Below, piece by piece: positions 46,906 through 54,827 of a stretch of 64,000 nucleotides of DNA; position 1 is the stretch's first letter; each line of letters starts with the position of its first letter. This stretch comes from Pseudomonas sp. AL03 (GTDB lineage Bacteria; Pseudomonadota; Gammaproteobacteria; Pseudomonadales; Pseudomonadaceae). The notes under the pieces are model-generated. The model made no database searches, was not told the DNA's origin, and worked only from the letters and a program-made list of their open reading frames with translations. The translations under genes were made by a program, and so were the position numbers. Where the stretch lies: positions 62,001 through 126,000 of the forward strand of contig NZ_JASBRE010000018.1 of the NCBI RefSeq assembly GCF_029960815.1, written 5' to 3'.

Positions 46906-49469
46906 AGTTGCTTACCTCCTTTATGCACAAGAACATGTCGTTTCGGTGTCATCACGACAATGTTTTCCATGTCATACACCGCACCTCCCTGCGCAATCTC
47001 TAGTCGGTGATGGAGTTCGAACTTAACTCGACCTCCGTGCTGATCTTTTGCGATAGGGAAAGGCGCACTGCCCTTACGCATAAACCTTAAGTTTGTGGCA
47101 TTGAATTGATCGCTTAAACTTTTGTCACCCGCAACCGCCTTCCAAAATGCCTCTCTGAATCTATGAAAGTTAGCAAACTCCTTCCCTGTTAACTGGTCCG
47201 CGATCTGCGAAGGAATAGGCGCCCCCTCCTCTCGCGCGGCTGCGCCCAGCCAAATCCCTGAAACCGACTGTCCAAACCCGGTCGCCACGCCTGGATCATC
47301 GCGCCGATCCAGAAACAGAACATCCGGCGAAGGCAACTCTATATCCCCCGGATACCCAGGAATACTGGCACCGATCTGCCCTTCGTCAACAGCCGGAAAC
47401 GTCTCGTTTTGCGGTAGGACCGGGAGGGTCGGTGCGCCGGGATAAACCGCTGGAATCGGCGGTGTGATCGGCGAGGTCGTTGGCCCGAGATGTTCGATGC
47501 CTGGAGGAACCAACGGGGTCCAGGTACCGCCACCCACGGGACGAATCGGCCAGGGTAGAACTGCCGGCGTGATCCCCATCCGGCCTTGGGTACTTTGCGG
47601 TGTGGTGATGCTTATTTTGTCGAGCTTGAAGGGGTTCGCGCCGAGTTCTGCCCGCTCCTGATAACGCAGTTCGAATTCACGCCGTTCACCGACCCAGGTG
47701 CTCTTCGGGGCGTAGGGTGCGAAGCCTTGTTCGACGCGTTTTTTGTTCACCTCATCGAATTCGGCAACAAGCGCAGGGTGTTCGCCGACCGTTTGCCACA
47801 GTGCTCTATCGAAGGCACCGAACGAGCTGATTTCCCGACCCCGGAACTGGTCGCCAATCTGCACCGGAATGGCCGCACCCTGTGCCTGGCTTGCGGCTTT
47901 CCACCAGTCATTCGCAGCAGGTTGACCAGTCCCGGTGACGATGCCCGAACCCATGGGCGGTAGATTGAAGGACAGGTACATCGGCGGCAGACCCGGCACG
48001 CAAACGATGCAATCCTGAATGCGCAAGTCGACACCTGCCGGGATGTCCTGGATCTGCGGCGTCATCACCGCCAGTCCGGCCTGACCGGAAGTGGTCACCT
48101 GAGGTGTGGACGCGGGTGTGAACTGCAGGAGTCGTGGCGGTGAACCCGGGACCTCGGCGCTGTAGACCCCGGTCAGCGGGTCAAGTACGGCATTGATGAC
48201 CGGTACGCGAGCGCCTACCTCGCCACCGGTGCCGGTGACGATAATCGCGGTACCTTCCGGTACGGCTTCGGGTTTGAGCCGGTACGCCACTTCCACCGAA
48301 CCGCCCGCGTTGGCGATTGATTGCAGCGCCTGACGGTCAGTAAGTCCCAACGCCTGCGCCGGAACGCCGACCGACTGGAGCAATCGCTGACGTTGCTCGG
48401 GGGTCAGCTCGCCATTGCCAAGGGTTGGCGAATAAACCATTGCAGTGACAAATACTGGCCCCGTCCTGGCTACGATGCGCCCGGCATCGATAAGGGTGTC
48501 GATGGCAGCCTGGACAGCCTTTTCAAGTGCAGCGGCGACGTCATGCGCAACCAACACACTTTCTCGAGTCAAAAACATTCCGCCAGCGGCCACCGAAGTT
48601 ACCGGAGCCGTCAGCGTATTGGCATGCCTGACCCGTTTGACACGAACATCTTCATCAGACTGCTGCTTGAACCGAACTCGCGCTTCACGCTGCTCGTCCA
48701 ACTGACGCTGGGCCTCCCAGACGGCCTCCCGCTCACGCCAGACAATGGTCTGCTCGGCGTGGTGCCTGGCCAGTGCATTGGATCTATCGCTGAGTGCGCT
48801 TATCTGTGCCGATAGCAGTCGAGCTTCATGGGCCGCGTTGTAGGCGTTTTCCCAAATATGGTGGCCGTCATTGAGCGCCTCACCGAATTGCCCCAGTCGG
48901 ACCTGGTAGTCGTTCACCGTGCGGGTGAGTGGATCGTGCCCATCGAACGATCGGGCAACCGTGTTCTTTGCGTTCAGTTCTGCGGTTCTACGGGCGACCA
49001 GCCCGTCGACTTCGTTTTTGTCTGTAGTGATGGTGTAAAGGTGATATCGCTCGCTTGAGTCACTATTGGGCGGCCGTCGTGCCGCCACGACTTCCTGTTC
49101 GAGGGCGGGCGCGAGTTGTGCGGCCCGGGCTGCAAAACGTTGGTCTACCTCAACTCTTACGGCGGCATGACGCTGCGCCAGCCCCGCGAGTCGTTGATGC
49201 AGGGCCTGCACACGGGCCTGCTCCTGCATGTGTGCAGCGGCGGCTTGCGCCTGAGCCGCTGCTTGCGCGCTCGCTTGCTCCCTTGCCTTACGATCAGCTT
49301 CTATGGCCCGCTTTCGGGCTTTTGGCTTTTTCTTGTTGGTTTTACCGAATCCGCCTGAAACCCCACCGCCGCCACCGAAATCTCCACCAGAACCACCACC
49401 CGAAGAGGGCGGTCCGGACCTGATGACAACGCTCCCTGAAGATCCATCGTTAAATGTGTGTTGTGCCAT
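46902..49469 (-). CDS. S-type nuclease bacteriocin with tandem colicin-DNase-like domains
   Basis: An 855-residue killer protein. Residues 1-45 are a Gly/Ser-rich N-terminus, about 50-290 a charged coiled-coil receptor/translocation region, about 300-515 the Pyocin_S domain (ending CIVCVPGLPPMYLSFNLPP). The C-terminus (738-855) is a colicin E9-type HNH DNase with the metal/catalytic His set His820/His821 (FELHHRLEIAQGG), His845 and His849, the exact spacing of the E9 active site. A second copy of the nuclease fold precedes it at 520-624, but His-His is replaced by Arg602-Tyr603 (FELRYQERAELG) and the final KRH motif is lost, so it should be inactive. AGGAG precedes the ATG; the next gene is the immunity protein. 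Confidence 0.93.
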   Translation of the reverse strand: MAQHTFNDGSSGSVVIRSGPPSSGGGSGGDFGGGGGVSGGFGKTNKKKPKARKRAIEADRKAREQASAQAAAQAQAAAAHMQEQARVQALHQRLAGLAQRHAAVRVEVDQRFAARAAQLAPALEQEVVAARRPPNSDSSERYHLYTITTDKNEVDGLVARRTAELNAKNTVARSFDGHDPLTRTVNDYQVRLGQFGEALNDGHHIWENAYNAAHEARLLSAQISALSDRSNALARHHAEQTIVWREREAVWEAQRQLDEQREARVRFKQQSDEDVRVKRVRHANTLTAPVTSVAAGGMFLTRESVLVAHDVAAALEKAVQAAIDTLIDAGRIVARTGPVFVTAMVYSPTLGNGELTPEQRQRLLQSVGVPAQALGLTDRQALQSIANAGGSVEVAYRLKPEAVPEGTAIIVTGTGGEVGARVPVINAVLDPLTGVYSAEVPGSPPRLLQFTPASTPQVTTSGQAGLAVMTPQIQDIPAGVDLRIQDCIVCVPGLPPMYLSFNLPPMGSGIVTGTGQPAANDWWKAASQAQGAAIPVQIGDQFRGREISSFGAFDRALWQTVGEHPALVAEFDEVNKKRVEQGFAPYAPKSTWVGERREFELRYQERAELGANPFKLDKISITTPQSTQGRMGITPAVLPWPIRPVGGGTWTPLVPPGIEHLGPTTSPITPPIPAVYPGAPTLPVLPQNETFPAVDEGQIGASIPGYPGDIELPSPDVLFLDRRDDPGVATGFGQSVSGIWLGAAAREEGAPIPSQIADQLTGKEFANFHRFREAFWKAVAGDKSLSDQFNATNLRFMRKGSAPFPIAKDQHGGRVKFELHHRLEIAQGGAVYDMENIVVMTPKRHVLVHKGGKQL

Positions 49470-49546
49470 ACAGTCACTCCTTGTCTGTAGGGCACAGCAT
49501 GTCGATGAGGCGGTGGTCAGGTGCGGTACATAGTTATAGGAGTGGA

Positions 49547-49574
49547 TTTATATCGAGGGTCGGCGCGCTGACAA
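49547..49574 (-). promoter_or_regulatory. Candidate sigma-70 promoter of the bacteriocin gene
   Basis: On the minus strand, TTGTCA (49574-49569), 16 bases, then TATAAA (49552-49547), about 80 bases upstream of the bacteriocin ATG. It is a near-consensus promoter. I found no good LexA box (CTGT-N8-ACAG) beside it. Confidence 0.45.
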
Positions 49575-49805
49575 ATCGCATCCAACGGGTTTGAAGTATT
49601 CCCCACTTCGACTGGCGAACCCGGCGTTAGCTGCTAGCTTCAACAGACGTGTTCTACAGGTTTTGAAAGGAAAGAGATTGCGCAGTAACGAGGGAATCAG
49701 CACACGCCCCTATCCAAACGGCAGCTACAACACCGGTGAAACAGCAGGCCACAGTTCACGCTGTTCGCCGGGATCAACGTCACCTTCGGCGAATGAGGCC
49801 TTAAT
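49575..49805. other. Intergenic region upstream of the bacteriocin, possible coding debris
   Basis: No intact gene. The last part (about 49745-49790) reads RPQFTLFAGINVTFGE followed by a stop in one frame, and SYNTGET in another frame just before it; this looks like the end of a beta-barrel outer-membrane protein broken by a frameshift. The match is short and uncertain. Confidence 0.3.
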
Positions 49806-50024
49806 ATGCACGTTGCAATTCGCGCAGCCGGTTTCAGCCTGATGACGATGTTCGTCAGTTGCGGCGTTGGTGCTCAGGAGATTGATCCGCGGATCGTCAA
49901 GATCGCAATGGAAGGCGAACGGTCGGCCCATGAATCGATCACCAGGCTCTACGCCGAGCCGGATTTCCAACAGGCGGCCCAACGTTATCTGTGGGTCTTG
50001 CCGCTGGTTTCCAACGCGCAGTGA
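49806..50024 (+). pseudogene. Small secreted protein cut short by an in-frame TGA
   Basis: A 72-residue frame starting with a plausible signal peptide (MHVAIRAAGFSLMTMFVSCG then AQEID as the cut site) and a helical mature part ending WVLPLVSNAQ. The TGA at 50022-50024 is followed in the same frame by about 24 codons that read on as QEEFRDKLGVQTATSQRVM before running into a palindrome at 50094. A TGG-to-TGA change would explain it. I do not recognise the family. It lies in a stretch with several other broken genes, which supports pseudogene status, but a genuine 72-residue protein cannot be excluded. Confidence 0.45.
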
Positions 50025-50093
50025 CAGGAAGAATTCCGTGACAAGCTCGGCGTTCAGACGGCGACCAGTCAGCGAGTGATGCGGCGCTTCCAC

Positions 50094-50122
50094 GATCATT
50101 CCCACGCAGCGTGGGAATGATC
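50094..50122. repeat. Mini palindrome related to the dispersed repeat
   Basis: Arms GATCATTCCCACGC (50094-50107) and its complement (50109-50122) separated by a single base. The words equal the ends of the 34437 and 52797 elements with one base changed; the centre is missing, as if the element had collapsed to its two tips. Confidence 0.65.
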
Positions 50123-50131
50123 ATTTGAAAC

Positions 50132-50638
50132 CTACTTGGACTTGAGCTTCAAAAACGACTGATGCAGATCAGAAGCCCAGCCATCGATCACACCTTTCAC
50201 ATCATCGGCCTTCATCACCTGAGACTCGTTTTCCAATGGTTTACCAGTGCCTTTGCGCACAACCTGGGCCAAGACTTTGTTGTTGCCGCCATCAAGGAAC
50301 ACCGCTTCAGTGGCCAGGTCGGTATCCTGATCGCGAATGCCACTGGCTGAGCTCACCGCCGCTGCCACCAGGGCGATCGGGATCACTTCATAAGGCTTGC
50401 TGCTCACGGCAGTGATGGCAGCGCGCACTGCCATCACACCCGGGCCAGGGCCCGCGGCTAACGGCAGGGCTTTACCCACTTCACGCTTTAGCGCTTGATC
50501 GTAGTAATTGGTGATTCCGTTCAGGGTAGCCTGCGGGATTTTCACGCTCGGTTGAGGTTTGGGATAGAGCTGGGTTGGTTCGATGTAGACACAGGTGAAC
50601 TGGTTGATGTCGAGTTGGGGATCCACCCAGCGCATCAC
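50132..50638 (-). pseudogene. DUF3313-like lipoprotein lacking its N-terminus
   Basis: A 168-codon frame matching the body of DUF3313 lipoproteins: MRWVDPQLDINQFTCVYIEP, YYDQALKREVGKAL and GWASDLHQSFLKLKSK at the end. Family members begin with a lipoprotein signal and about 40 further residues, which are absent here. In-frame codons upstream of the first start still read LTPSAKSPSGATV, like the missing family segment, and then meet a run of seven T on the plus strand (50675-50681) where the reading frame is interrupted; further upstream there is no lipobox in any frame. I conclude that the gene has lost its export signal and is probably non-functional. Confidence 0.55.
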
Positions 50639-51082
50639 CGTGGCACCCGATGGCGATTTGGCCGAGGGGGTCAGTTTTTTTGTGTGCGGGCCGGTAACGG
50701 CCTGCCGTCAGGCAGACCTTCATTTCAACAGCTCGGCCTGGTGAATCGATCTCCGTACAAGATCACAACCGTCATTTGATAGACGCCGGCCAGCCGGCAA
50801 CGCTGCATCGAGCTTGAACGCGCGCCTGACGGCAAACGTACCCGGGCTATGAAAGTCGCAATGCCGAAACATAAAAATACAGCGGTACACCCAAACCCTG
50901 ATTCGCCACCCACCTTGAAAAAGTTACCGCCCCACACCCAGTACAAATGCCTTCCACCACCACACAACATTTCCCGGGCGTGCGACTCAATCGAATTAAC
51001 TCGAAATCCCAATAGTGGCGCACCGCCATTAGTGCTAGAGTCCGCGCCGTGCAATCTGTCCCAATAATCACATCGAGGCCAC
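50639..51082. other. Intergenic region upstream of the lipoprotein gene
   Basis: About 440 bases with no frame I can support; both strands have overlapping short frames with atypical composition. The part nearest 51083 probably contains the lipoprotein promoter. Nothing else recognisable. Confidence 0.4.
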
Positions 51083-51136
51083 ATGAAGCGTGCCTCGGCC
51101 AATGACGGCAAACTCGGTCTCAAGGATCAACAATGA
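51083..51136 (+). CDS. Possible 17-residue leader peptide overlapping the lipoprotein start
   Basis: An ATG at 51083, five bases after GAGG, opens a frame reading MKRASANDGKLGLKDQQ whose TGA (51134-51136) overlaps the ATG of the lipoprotein gene in an ATGA arrangement. The layout suggests translational coupling, but the lipoprotein also has its own AAGGA, so the peptide may be chance. Confidence 0.3.
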   Translation: MKRASANDGKLGLKDQQ

Positions 51137-51633
51137 AAGCTCTCCGCACGCTGTTCACCGTTACAGCCCTGGCCGCCACTCTCCTGACTTCGGGCTGCGC
51201 AAGCATCGCCGGAGACAGCAAGTACCCGGTGAACGTATCGAGCACCCCAAGCGGTGCCAACTTCACCATCACGAACAAGGCCGGTGTCATCGTACATAAC
51301 GGTTCCACGCCCAATACCGTGACGCTGCCTTCAGGTCGTGGCTACTTCAAGGGCGAGGCCTACACCATTACCTTCAAGAAAGAAGGTTATGCCGATGCCA
51401 ACGCCACACTGGAAACCAGCATGAGCGGCTGGTACTGGGGCAACATCGTGTTCGGTAACTTGATTGGCATGCTGGTCGTCGACCCGCTGACTGGCGCGAT
51501 GTACAAACTGCCCGAGGGCGCCGCGGGCAATCTTGGCAACCCATTGGCCGGTGAAGCGCCAAAAAACCTGACACTGCTCGAAATCGATCAGCTTTCACCA
51601 AGCAACCGAGCAGCCCTGGTACGCATCAACTGA
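51133..51633 (+). CDS. Lipoprotein of unknown function with PEGA-like motif
   Basis: A 166-residue predicted lipoprotein: signal helix LFTVTALAATLLTSGC with the lipobox L-T-S-G-C, so the mature chain starts at Cys22. The next part, YPVNVSSTPSGANFTI, has the PEGA-like pattern (strand, SxPxGA, strand) found in surface and secretion-linked proteins, and GWYWGNIVFGNLIGMLVVDPLTGAMYKL contains a hydrophobic stretch typical of a family found near the envelope. AAGGA precedes the ATG. It stands in a region of broken genes but looks intact itself and is closed by a hairpin at 51642. No function can be assigned. Confidence 0.8.
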   Translation: MKALRTLFTVTALAATLLTSGCASIAGDSKYPVNVSSTPSGANFTITNKAGVIVHNGSTPNTVTLPSGRGYFKGEAYTITFKKEGYADANATLETSMSGWYWGNIVFGNLIGMLVVDPLTGAMYKLPEGAAGNLGNPLAGEAPKNLTLLEIDQLSPSNRAALVRIN

Positions 51634-51641
51634 CAGCGCCC

Positions 51642-51668
51642 GGCGCATCCTCCTATACAGGATGCGCC
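51642..51668 (+). terminator. Hairpin after the lipoprotein gene
   Basis: Perfect arms GGCGCATCCT (51642-51651) and AGGATGCGCC (51659-51668) with a seven-base loop, directly after the stop. There is no T-run, so it may be rho-assisted or bidirectional. Confidence 0.6.
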
Positions 51669-51683
51669 ATCCTCACCGACGTT

Positions 51684-51990
51684 CTACTCACGTCGTCTGA
51701 ACAACGGCCGAGGCTCAATCACCGAACGCCCATACAGCACACTCATCCCGGCCAGCCCCTTGAGTGCATCTTCTACGGACTTGTCCTCACGCACCGCGAA
51801 GCTGTCGAACCCGCATTGGCGCATGTGGCTGAGTTGATCGCGCAGCCGACGGCGCGCAACTCGCCCGTCCAGCCCAATCAAGTGCGCAGCAAGTACGCCT
51901 GGCTGTAACCGCGGCCATCACGGAAACTCGGAAAATCCAGGGCAATCAGCGTCAGGTGTGAAAACCACGGCTTGAGGCTTTCCACCTCAT
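51684..51990 (-). pseudogene. 3' fragment of a DUF934 gene (partner of a sulfite/nitrite-reductase-like gene)
   Basis: On the minus strand the end of a DUF934 protein can be read: LIALDFPSFRDGRGYSQAYL, then after a shift near 51880 DQLSHMRQCGFDSFAVREDK and SVEDALKGLAG up to the tail PLFRRRE. The N-terminal half is missing, and the frame is interrupted by a stop and shift near 51885-51905. DUF934 genes normally lie behind a sulfite/nitrite-reductase-like gene, which is absent. The fragment abuts the ccoN remnant at about 51990, so a deletion has joined two genes. Confidence 0.7.
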
Positions 51991-51993
51991 CGG

Positions 51994-52551
51994 GCGCTGA
52001 TCACCCTGTACATCTGGGCCGGCCCGCACCACTTGCACTACACCGCGCTGCCGGACTGGGCGCAGTCGCTCGGCATGGCCATGTCGCTGATCCTGTTGGC
52101 ACCGAGTTGAGGGGGAATGATCAACGGCATGATGACGCTCTCGGGCGCATGGCATAAATTGCGCACCGACCCGATCCTGCGCTTTTTGGTGTTGTCCCTG
52201 GCCTTCTACGGGATGTCGACCTTTGAAGGGCCGATGATGGCGATCAAGACGGTCAACGCCCTCTCCCACTAGCCCGACTGGACCATCGGCCACGTCCACG
52301 CTGGCGCCCCATCGCCTCAATGTGGGCCAACGGCATCACCCAGGGCCTGATGTGGCGCGCGATCAACGACGAGGGCAACGCTGACCTATTCGTTCGTTGA
52401 AGCCTTGCAGGCCAGCCATCCGGGCTTCGTAGTGCGCTTCGCCGGCGGGGTGTTCTTCCTCAGTGGCATGTTGCTGATGGCGTACAACACCTGGCGCACT
52501 GTGCGGGTTTCGGACGTCGAAATGGCGGAAAGCGAAGCGCAGATTGCTTGA
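51994..52551 (+). pseudogene. ccoN: Remnant of ccoN (cbb3 oxidase subunit I), multiply broken
   Basis: The plus strand reads as the C-terminal third of CcoN: LITLYIWAGPHHLHYTALPD, WAQSLGMAMSLILLAPS, then a TGA (52108-52110) where Trp is expected, GGMINGMMTLSGAWHKLR, FYGMSTFEGPMMAIKTVNAL, a TAG (52270-52272) where Tyr is expected, and DWTIGHVHAG. About 50-60 codons are then deleted near 52305, followed by SMWANGITQGLMWRAIND, a frameshift near 52378 and the normal-looking end LTYSFVEALQASHPGFVV to EAQIA with a TGA at 52549. The 5' two-thirds are gone. Two nonsense codons, a frameshift and two deletions leave no doubt that it is dead. It resembles the orphan ccoN4-type gene more than a full ccoNOP operon. 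Confidence 0.88.
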
Positions 52552-52566
52552 GGCTAGGGGCTTGAG

Positions 52567-52788
52567 ATGATTGAGGTCTTTTTGAATGTGCTGGGCGTGG
52601 CGGGGCTTTGGCTGGCGGTTGAATACTGCCTGAAGCATCAGACAGCTGAGAGCCTGGAGGATGCGAGCCTGATTCCGTTTGCCGATGACCCGGAGGTGGC
52701 GCGGCGGGTGGAGGTGGCGACCGGGAAGACCGTGAAGGCGGTTGTACCGGAAGGAGCGAATCCGGGGTGGGGCAACCTCGACATCTGA
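52567..52788 (+). CDS. CcoQ-like small membrane protein behind the ccoN remnant
   Basis: A 73-residue protein with one N-terminal membrane helix (VFLNVLGVAGLWLAVEY) and a soluble tail containing SLIPFADDPEVARRVE. The PFADDP motif recalls the tail of CcoQ/FixQ subunits of cbb3 oxidase, and its place 15 bases after the ccoN stop fits. AGGGG precedes the ATG. It seems intact although its neighbour is dead, so it may be a leftover on the way to loss or have an independent role. In P. aeruginosa a small gene also follows ccoN4 (from memory). The CcoQ assignment is tentative. Confidence 0.6.
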   Translation: MIEVFLNVLGVAGLWLAVEYCLKHQTAESLEDASLIPFADDPEVARRVEVATGKTVKAVVPEGANPGWGNLDI

Positions 52789-52796
52789 AACCACAA

Positions 52797-52903
52797 TGAT
52801 CGTTCCCACGCTTTGGGTCGGAATGCCTCAAGGGACGCTCCGCGTTCCAATGGGACGCAGAGCGTCCCGGGCTGCATTTCGTTGCTGCGCGTGGGAACGA
52901 TCA
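52797..52903. repeat. Dispersed repeat element (full copy 2)
   Basis: Ends TGATCGTTCCC (52797-52807) and GGGAACGATCA (52893-52903), with internal GGAATGCCTC, GGGACGCTCCGCG and CGTCCCGGGCTGCAT shared with the element at 34437. Its right end lies about 7 bases before the stop of the minus-strand gene at 52910. Confidence 0.8.
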
Positions 52904-52909
52904 GTGACC

Positions 52910-53404
52910 TCAACCGCGCTCGCGAGGAATCAAACTCTGCAACTGCTGCGCCAAAAAGTTCGCATCGAACGCAAACGTATCCGGATCTTTCAACCCATTG
53001 GTCTTGCGCCATTGCCAGCTACTGGACGGCGGCAGGCACACCAGCGAAATGCTGCCGTAGCGCGCGGCCGTCAGGCCCATCACGGCCAGCGAAATCTGAC
53101 CACCGACACCCATCACATCCGGTACAAACTCCACCGGTTTACCGGCTATCACAATCGTCAGCTTCTCGGTATTGAAAGTCGACGTCTCGGCCGGCACGCT
53201 CGGTCCCGAGGCGACATACACTTCGCGGCTCACCTCAAGCAGATTCGGCGCCTGGACCGGTTCCAGCCATTGCTGGATCTGATCGAACAGCTCACCAATG
53301 CGCGTCGCCCACACGGCCGATTGCGACTCGAACAGTTGCTTCTTGTGCGCTTCGCTTTCTGCGTAATGGCGAAGCATCTCACCCAGTTGCTGTACGTCGT
53401 CCAT
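52910..53404 (-). CDS. Conserved hypothetical protein
   Basis: A 164-residue soluble protein. The N-terminal third is helical (MDDVQQLGEMLRHYAESEAHKKQ-like start), the rest mixed with FNTEKLTIVIAGKPVEFVPDV, GQISLAVMGLTAARYGSISL and WQWRKTNGLKDPDTFAFDANF. There is no signal peptide, membrane segment or metal motif. Similar proteins appear to be common in pseudomonads, but I know no function. The start MDDVQQL is preceded by AAGGAACACC. It lies divergent from the racemase gene, with 149 bases between the starts. Confidence 0.7.
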   Translation of the reverse strand: MDDVQQLGEMLRHYAESEAHKKQLFESQSAVWATRIGELFDQIQQWLEPVQAPNLLEVSREVYVASGPSVPAETSTFNTEKLTIVIAGKPVEFVPDVMGVGGQISLAVMGLTAARYGSISLVCLPPSSSWQWRKTNGLKDPDTFAFDANFLAQQLQSLIPRERG

Positions 53405-53553
53405 TGCGGTGTTCCTTTGTTGAAGCGGTGTTGCGGACTTTGAGCATGGCAGATGCGCGCTGCCGGCGTACGACTAAAAGCGTGAACGGTATTGGCTGGG
53501 GGTCATGGCAAGGGCATGCTTGAACAAAGGGTTGCCATCAACAGGAGCACGAC

Positions 53554-54252
53554 ATGCGCACCATCGGCCTTATCGGCGGCATGAGCTGGGAGTCCAGCGC
53601 CGAGTATTACCGTCTTATCAACCAGCAGGTGCGCGACCGGCTCGGGCCGTTGCGTTCGGCGAAATTGCTCATGTACAGCGTCGATTTCGGGCCTGTCGAA
53701 CAGGCTCAACATGCCGGGCGCTGGGACGATGCAGCGGCGATTCTGGTGGACGCGGCGCAGCGGTTGCAGGCCGGTGGCGCCGAGTGCGTGGTGCTGTGCA
53801 CCAACACCATGCACAAGGTGGTCGGGCAGATTCAGGCAGCGATCGAGATTCCATTCCTGCACATCGCCGATCCGGCCGGTCAGGCGGCACTGGACGCCGG
53901 TACGCTGCGGGTGGGTTTGCTGGGCACCGCATTCACCATGGAGGAGGACTTTCTCAAGGAGCGCCTGACAGCCAAGGGCCTGACGGTACTGGTGCCGAAG
54001 GCCGATGAACGTCAGGCCGTCCACCGGATCATCTATGACGAGTTGTGCGTCGGGGTGATCAGCGAGGCGTCACGCAAGGTGTATCAGCAGGTGATCGAAT
54101 CACTGACGCGGCGCGGCGCCCAGGCGATCATCCTTGGCTGCACGGAAATCGGCCTGCTGATCAAACCCGAGCACAGCGCCCTGCCCTTGCTCGACACCAC
54201 CGAACTGCATGCGCAGGCGGCGGTGGCGTTCGCGTTCGCGTTGGGCGAGTGA
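53554..54252 (+). CDS. Aspartate/glutamate racemase family protein (YgeA-like)
   Basis: A 232-residue cofactor-independent amino-acid racemase. The N-terminal signature MRTIGLIGGMSWESSAEYY is that of the YgeA/RacX subgroup. The two catalytic cysteines of the family are present: Cys82 in VLCTNTMHK and Cys196 in ILGCTEIGLL. YgeA-type enzymes have broad specificity (for example homoserine or lysine racemisation), so the substrate is open. GAGC and an AGGAG lie before the ATG. The stop is one base from the convergent GNAT stop, and no terminator is obvious. Confidence 0.92.
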   Translation: MRTIGLIGGMSWESSAEYYRLINQQVRDRLGPLRSAKLLMYSVDFGPVEQAQHAGRWDDAAAILVDAAQRLQAGGAECVVLCTNTMHKVVGQIQAAIEIPFLHIADPAGQAALDAGTLRVGLLGTAFTMEEDFLKERLTAKGLTVLVPKADERQAVHRIIYDELCVGVISEASRKVYQQVIESLTRRGAQAIILGCTEIGLLIKPEHSALPLLDTTELHAQAAVAFAFALGE

Positions 54253-54253
54253 C

Positions 54254-54775
54254 TCAACCGGCCTTGGGCGTGCGACGCAGGCGCGCCATGCTCAAGGCAT
54301 CCACCAGCACGCCGTCACGCACGGCGTAGTCGCGAAACAGCCCTTCGGTTTCGAAGCCGAACTTGCGGTAGAGCCCGATGGCGGCTTCGTTGTCGGCGTA
54401 GACCGAAAGCTCGACCCGTTGCAGGTTCATCCAGTTGTCGGCGATGTCCAGCGCCGCCGTCAGCAGTGTCGAGCCAACGCCCTTGCCCTGCCACGCCGTC
54501 GCGACCCCCATTCCAAGATTACCGGCGTGGCTGCGACGTATCCGCGAAAACTGCTCCAGGCCAATGTTGCCGATGACCATCCCTTGATGCAGCGCCACCA
54601 GTTGCACCACACGCTCGTTGTCGGGCATCAGGCGTTTGCGCCAGACCTCGGTGGACTGAAACGGCATTTGCAGCACCTGCCGGGTAATGGCCGGGGCGTT
54701 GTAGAGCGCGGTAATGCCGTCGAGGTGGGATTCGTTGAAACGTTCGAGGGAGATGACAGCATCAGTGGCGGGCAT
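54254..54775 (-). CDS. GNAT-family N-acetyltransferase (YhhY/SpeG-like)
   Basis: A 173-residue acetyltransferase. The core is complete: GNIGLEQFSRIRRSHAGNLG, then the acetyl-CoA motif GVATAWQGKGVGSTLL and VELSVYADNEAAIGLYRKFG near the end. Sequence pattern is closest to YhhY and related amino-acid acetyltransferases. I start at MPATDAVISLERF (54775), where AAGGAT lies upstream; the frame is open to 54853 and would overlap the LysR gene. It follows the LysR gene on the same strand by about 50 bases, so it may be under that regulator or in one transcript with it. Substrate unknown. Confidence 0.9.
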   Translation of the reverse strand: MPATDAVISLERFNESHLDGITALYNAPAITRQVLQMPFQSTEVWRKRLMPDNERVVQLVALHQGMVIGNIGLEQFSRIRRSHAGNLGMGVATAWQGKGVGSTLLTAALDIADNWMNLQRVELSVYADNEAAIGLYRKFGFETEGLFRDYAVRDGVLVDALSMARLRRTPKAG

Positions 54776-54827
54776 GGGTGATTCATCCTTGATACAGACA
54801 TGGCCGCTTACTCTATACCGCCGAAGG

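Noticed and set aside
49470..49520. A possible LexA (SOS) box upstream of the bacteriocin
   Set aside because: CTGT and ACAG words occur at 49489-49502 but are five bases apart, not eight, so the pattern is not a LexA site.
49591..49842. An 83-codon plus-strand frame before the broken secreted protein
   Set aside because: It overlaps the start of that gene in another frame, has low complexity and lacks a ribosome-binding site; the region is better explained as debris.
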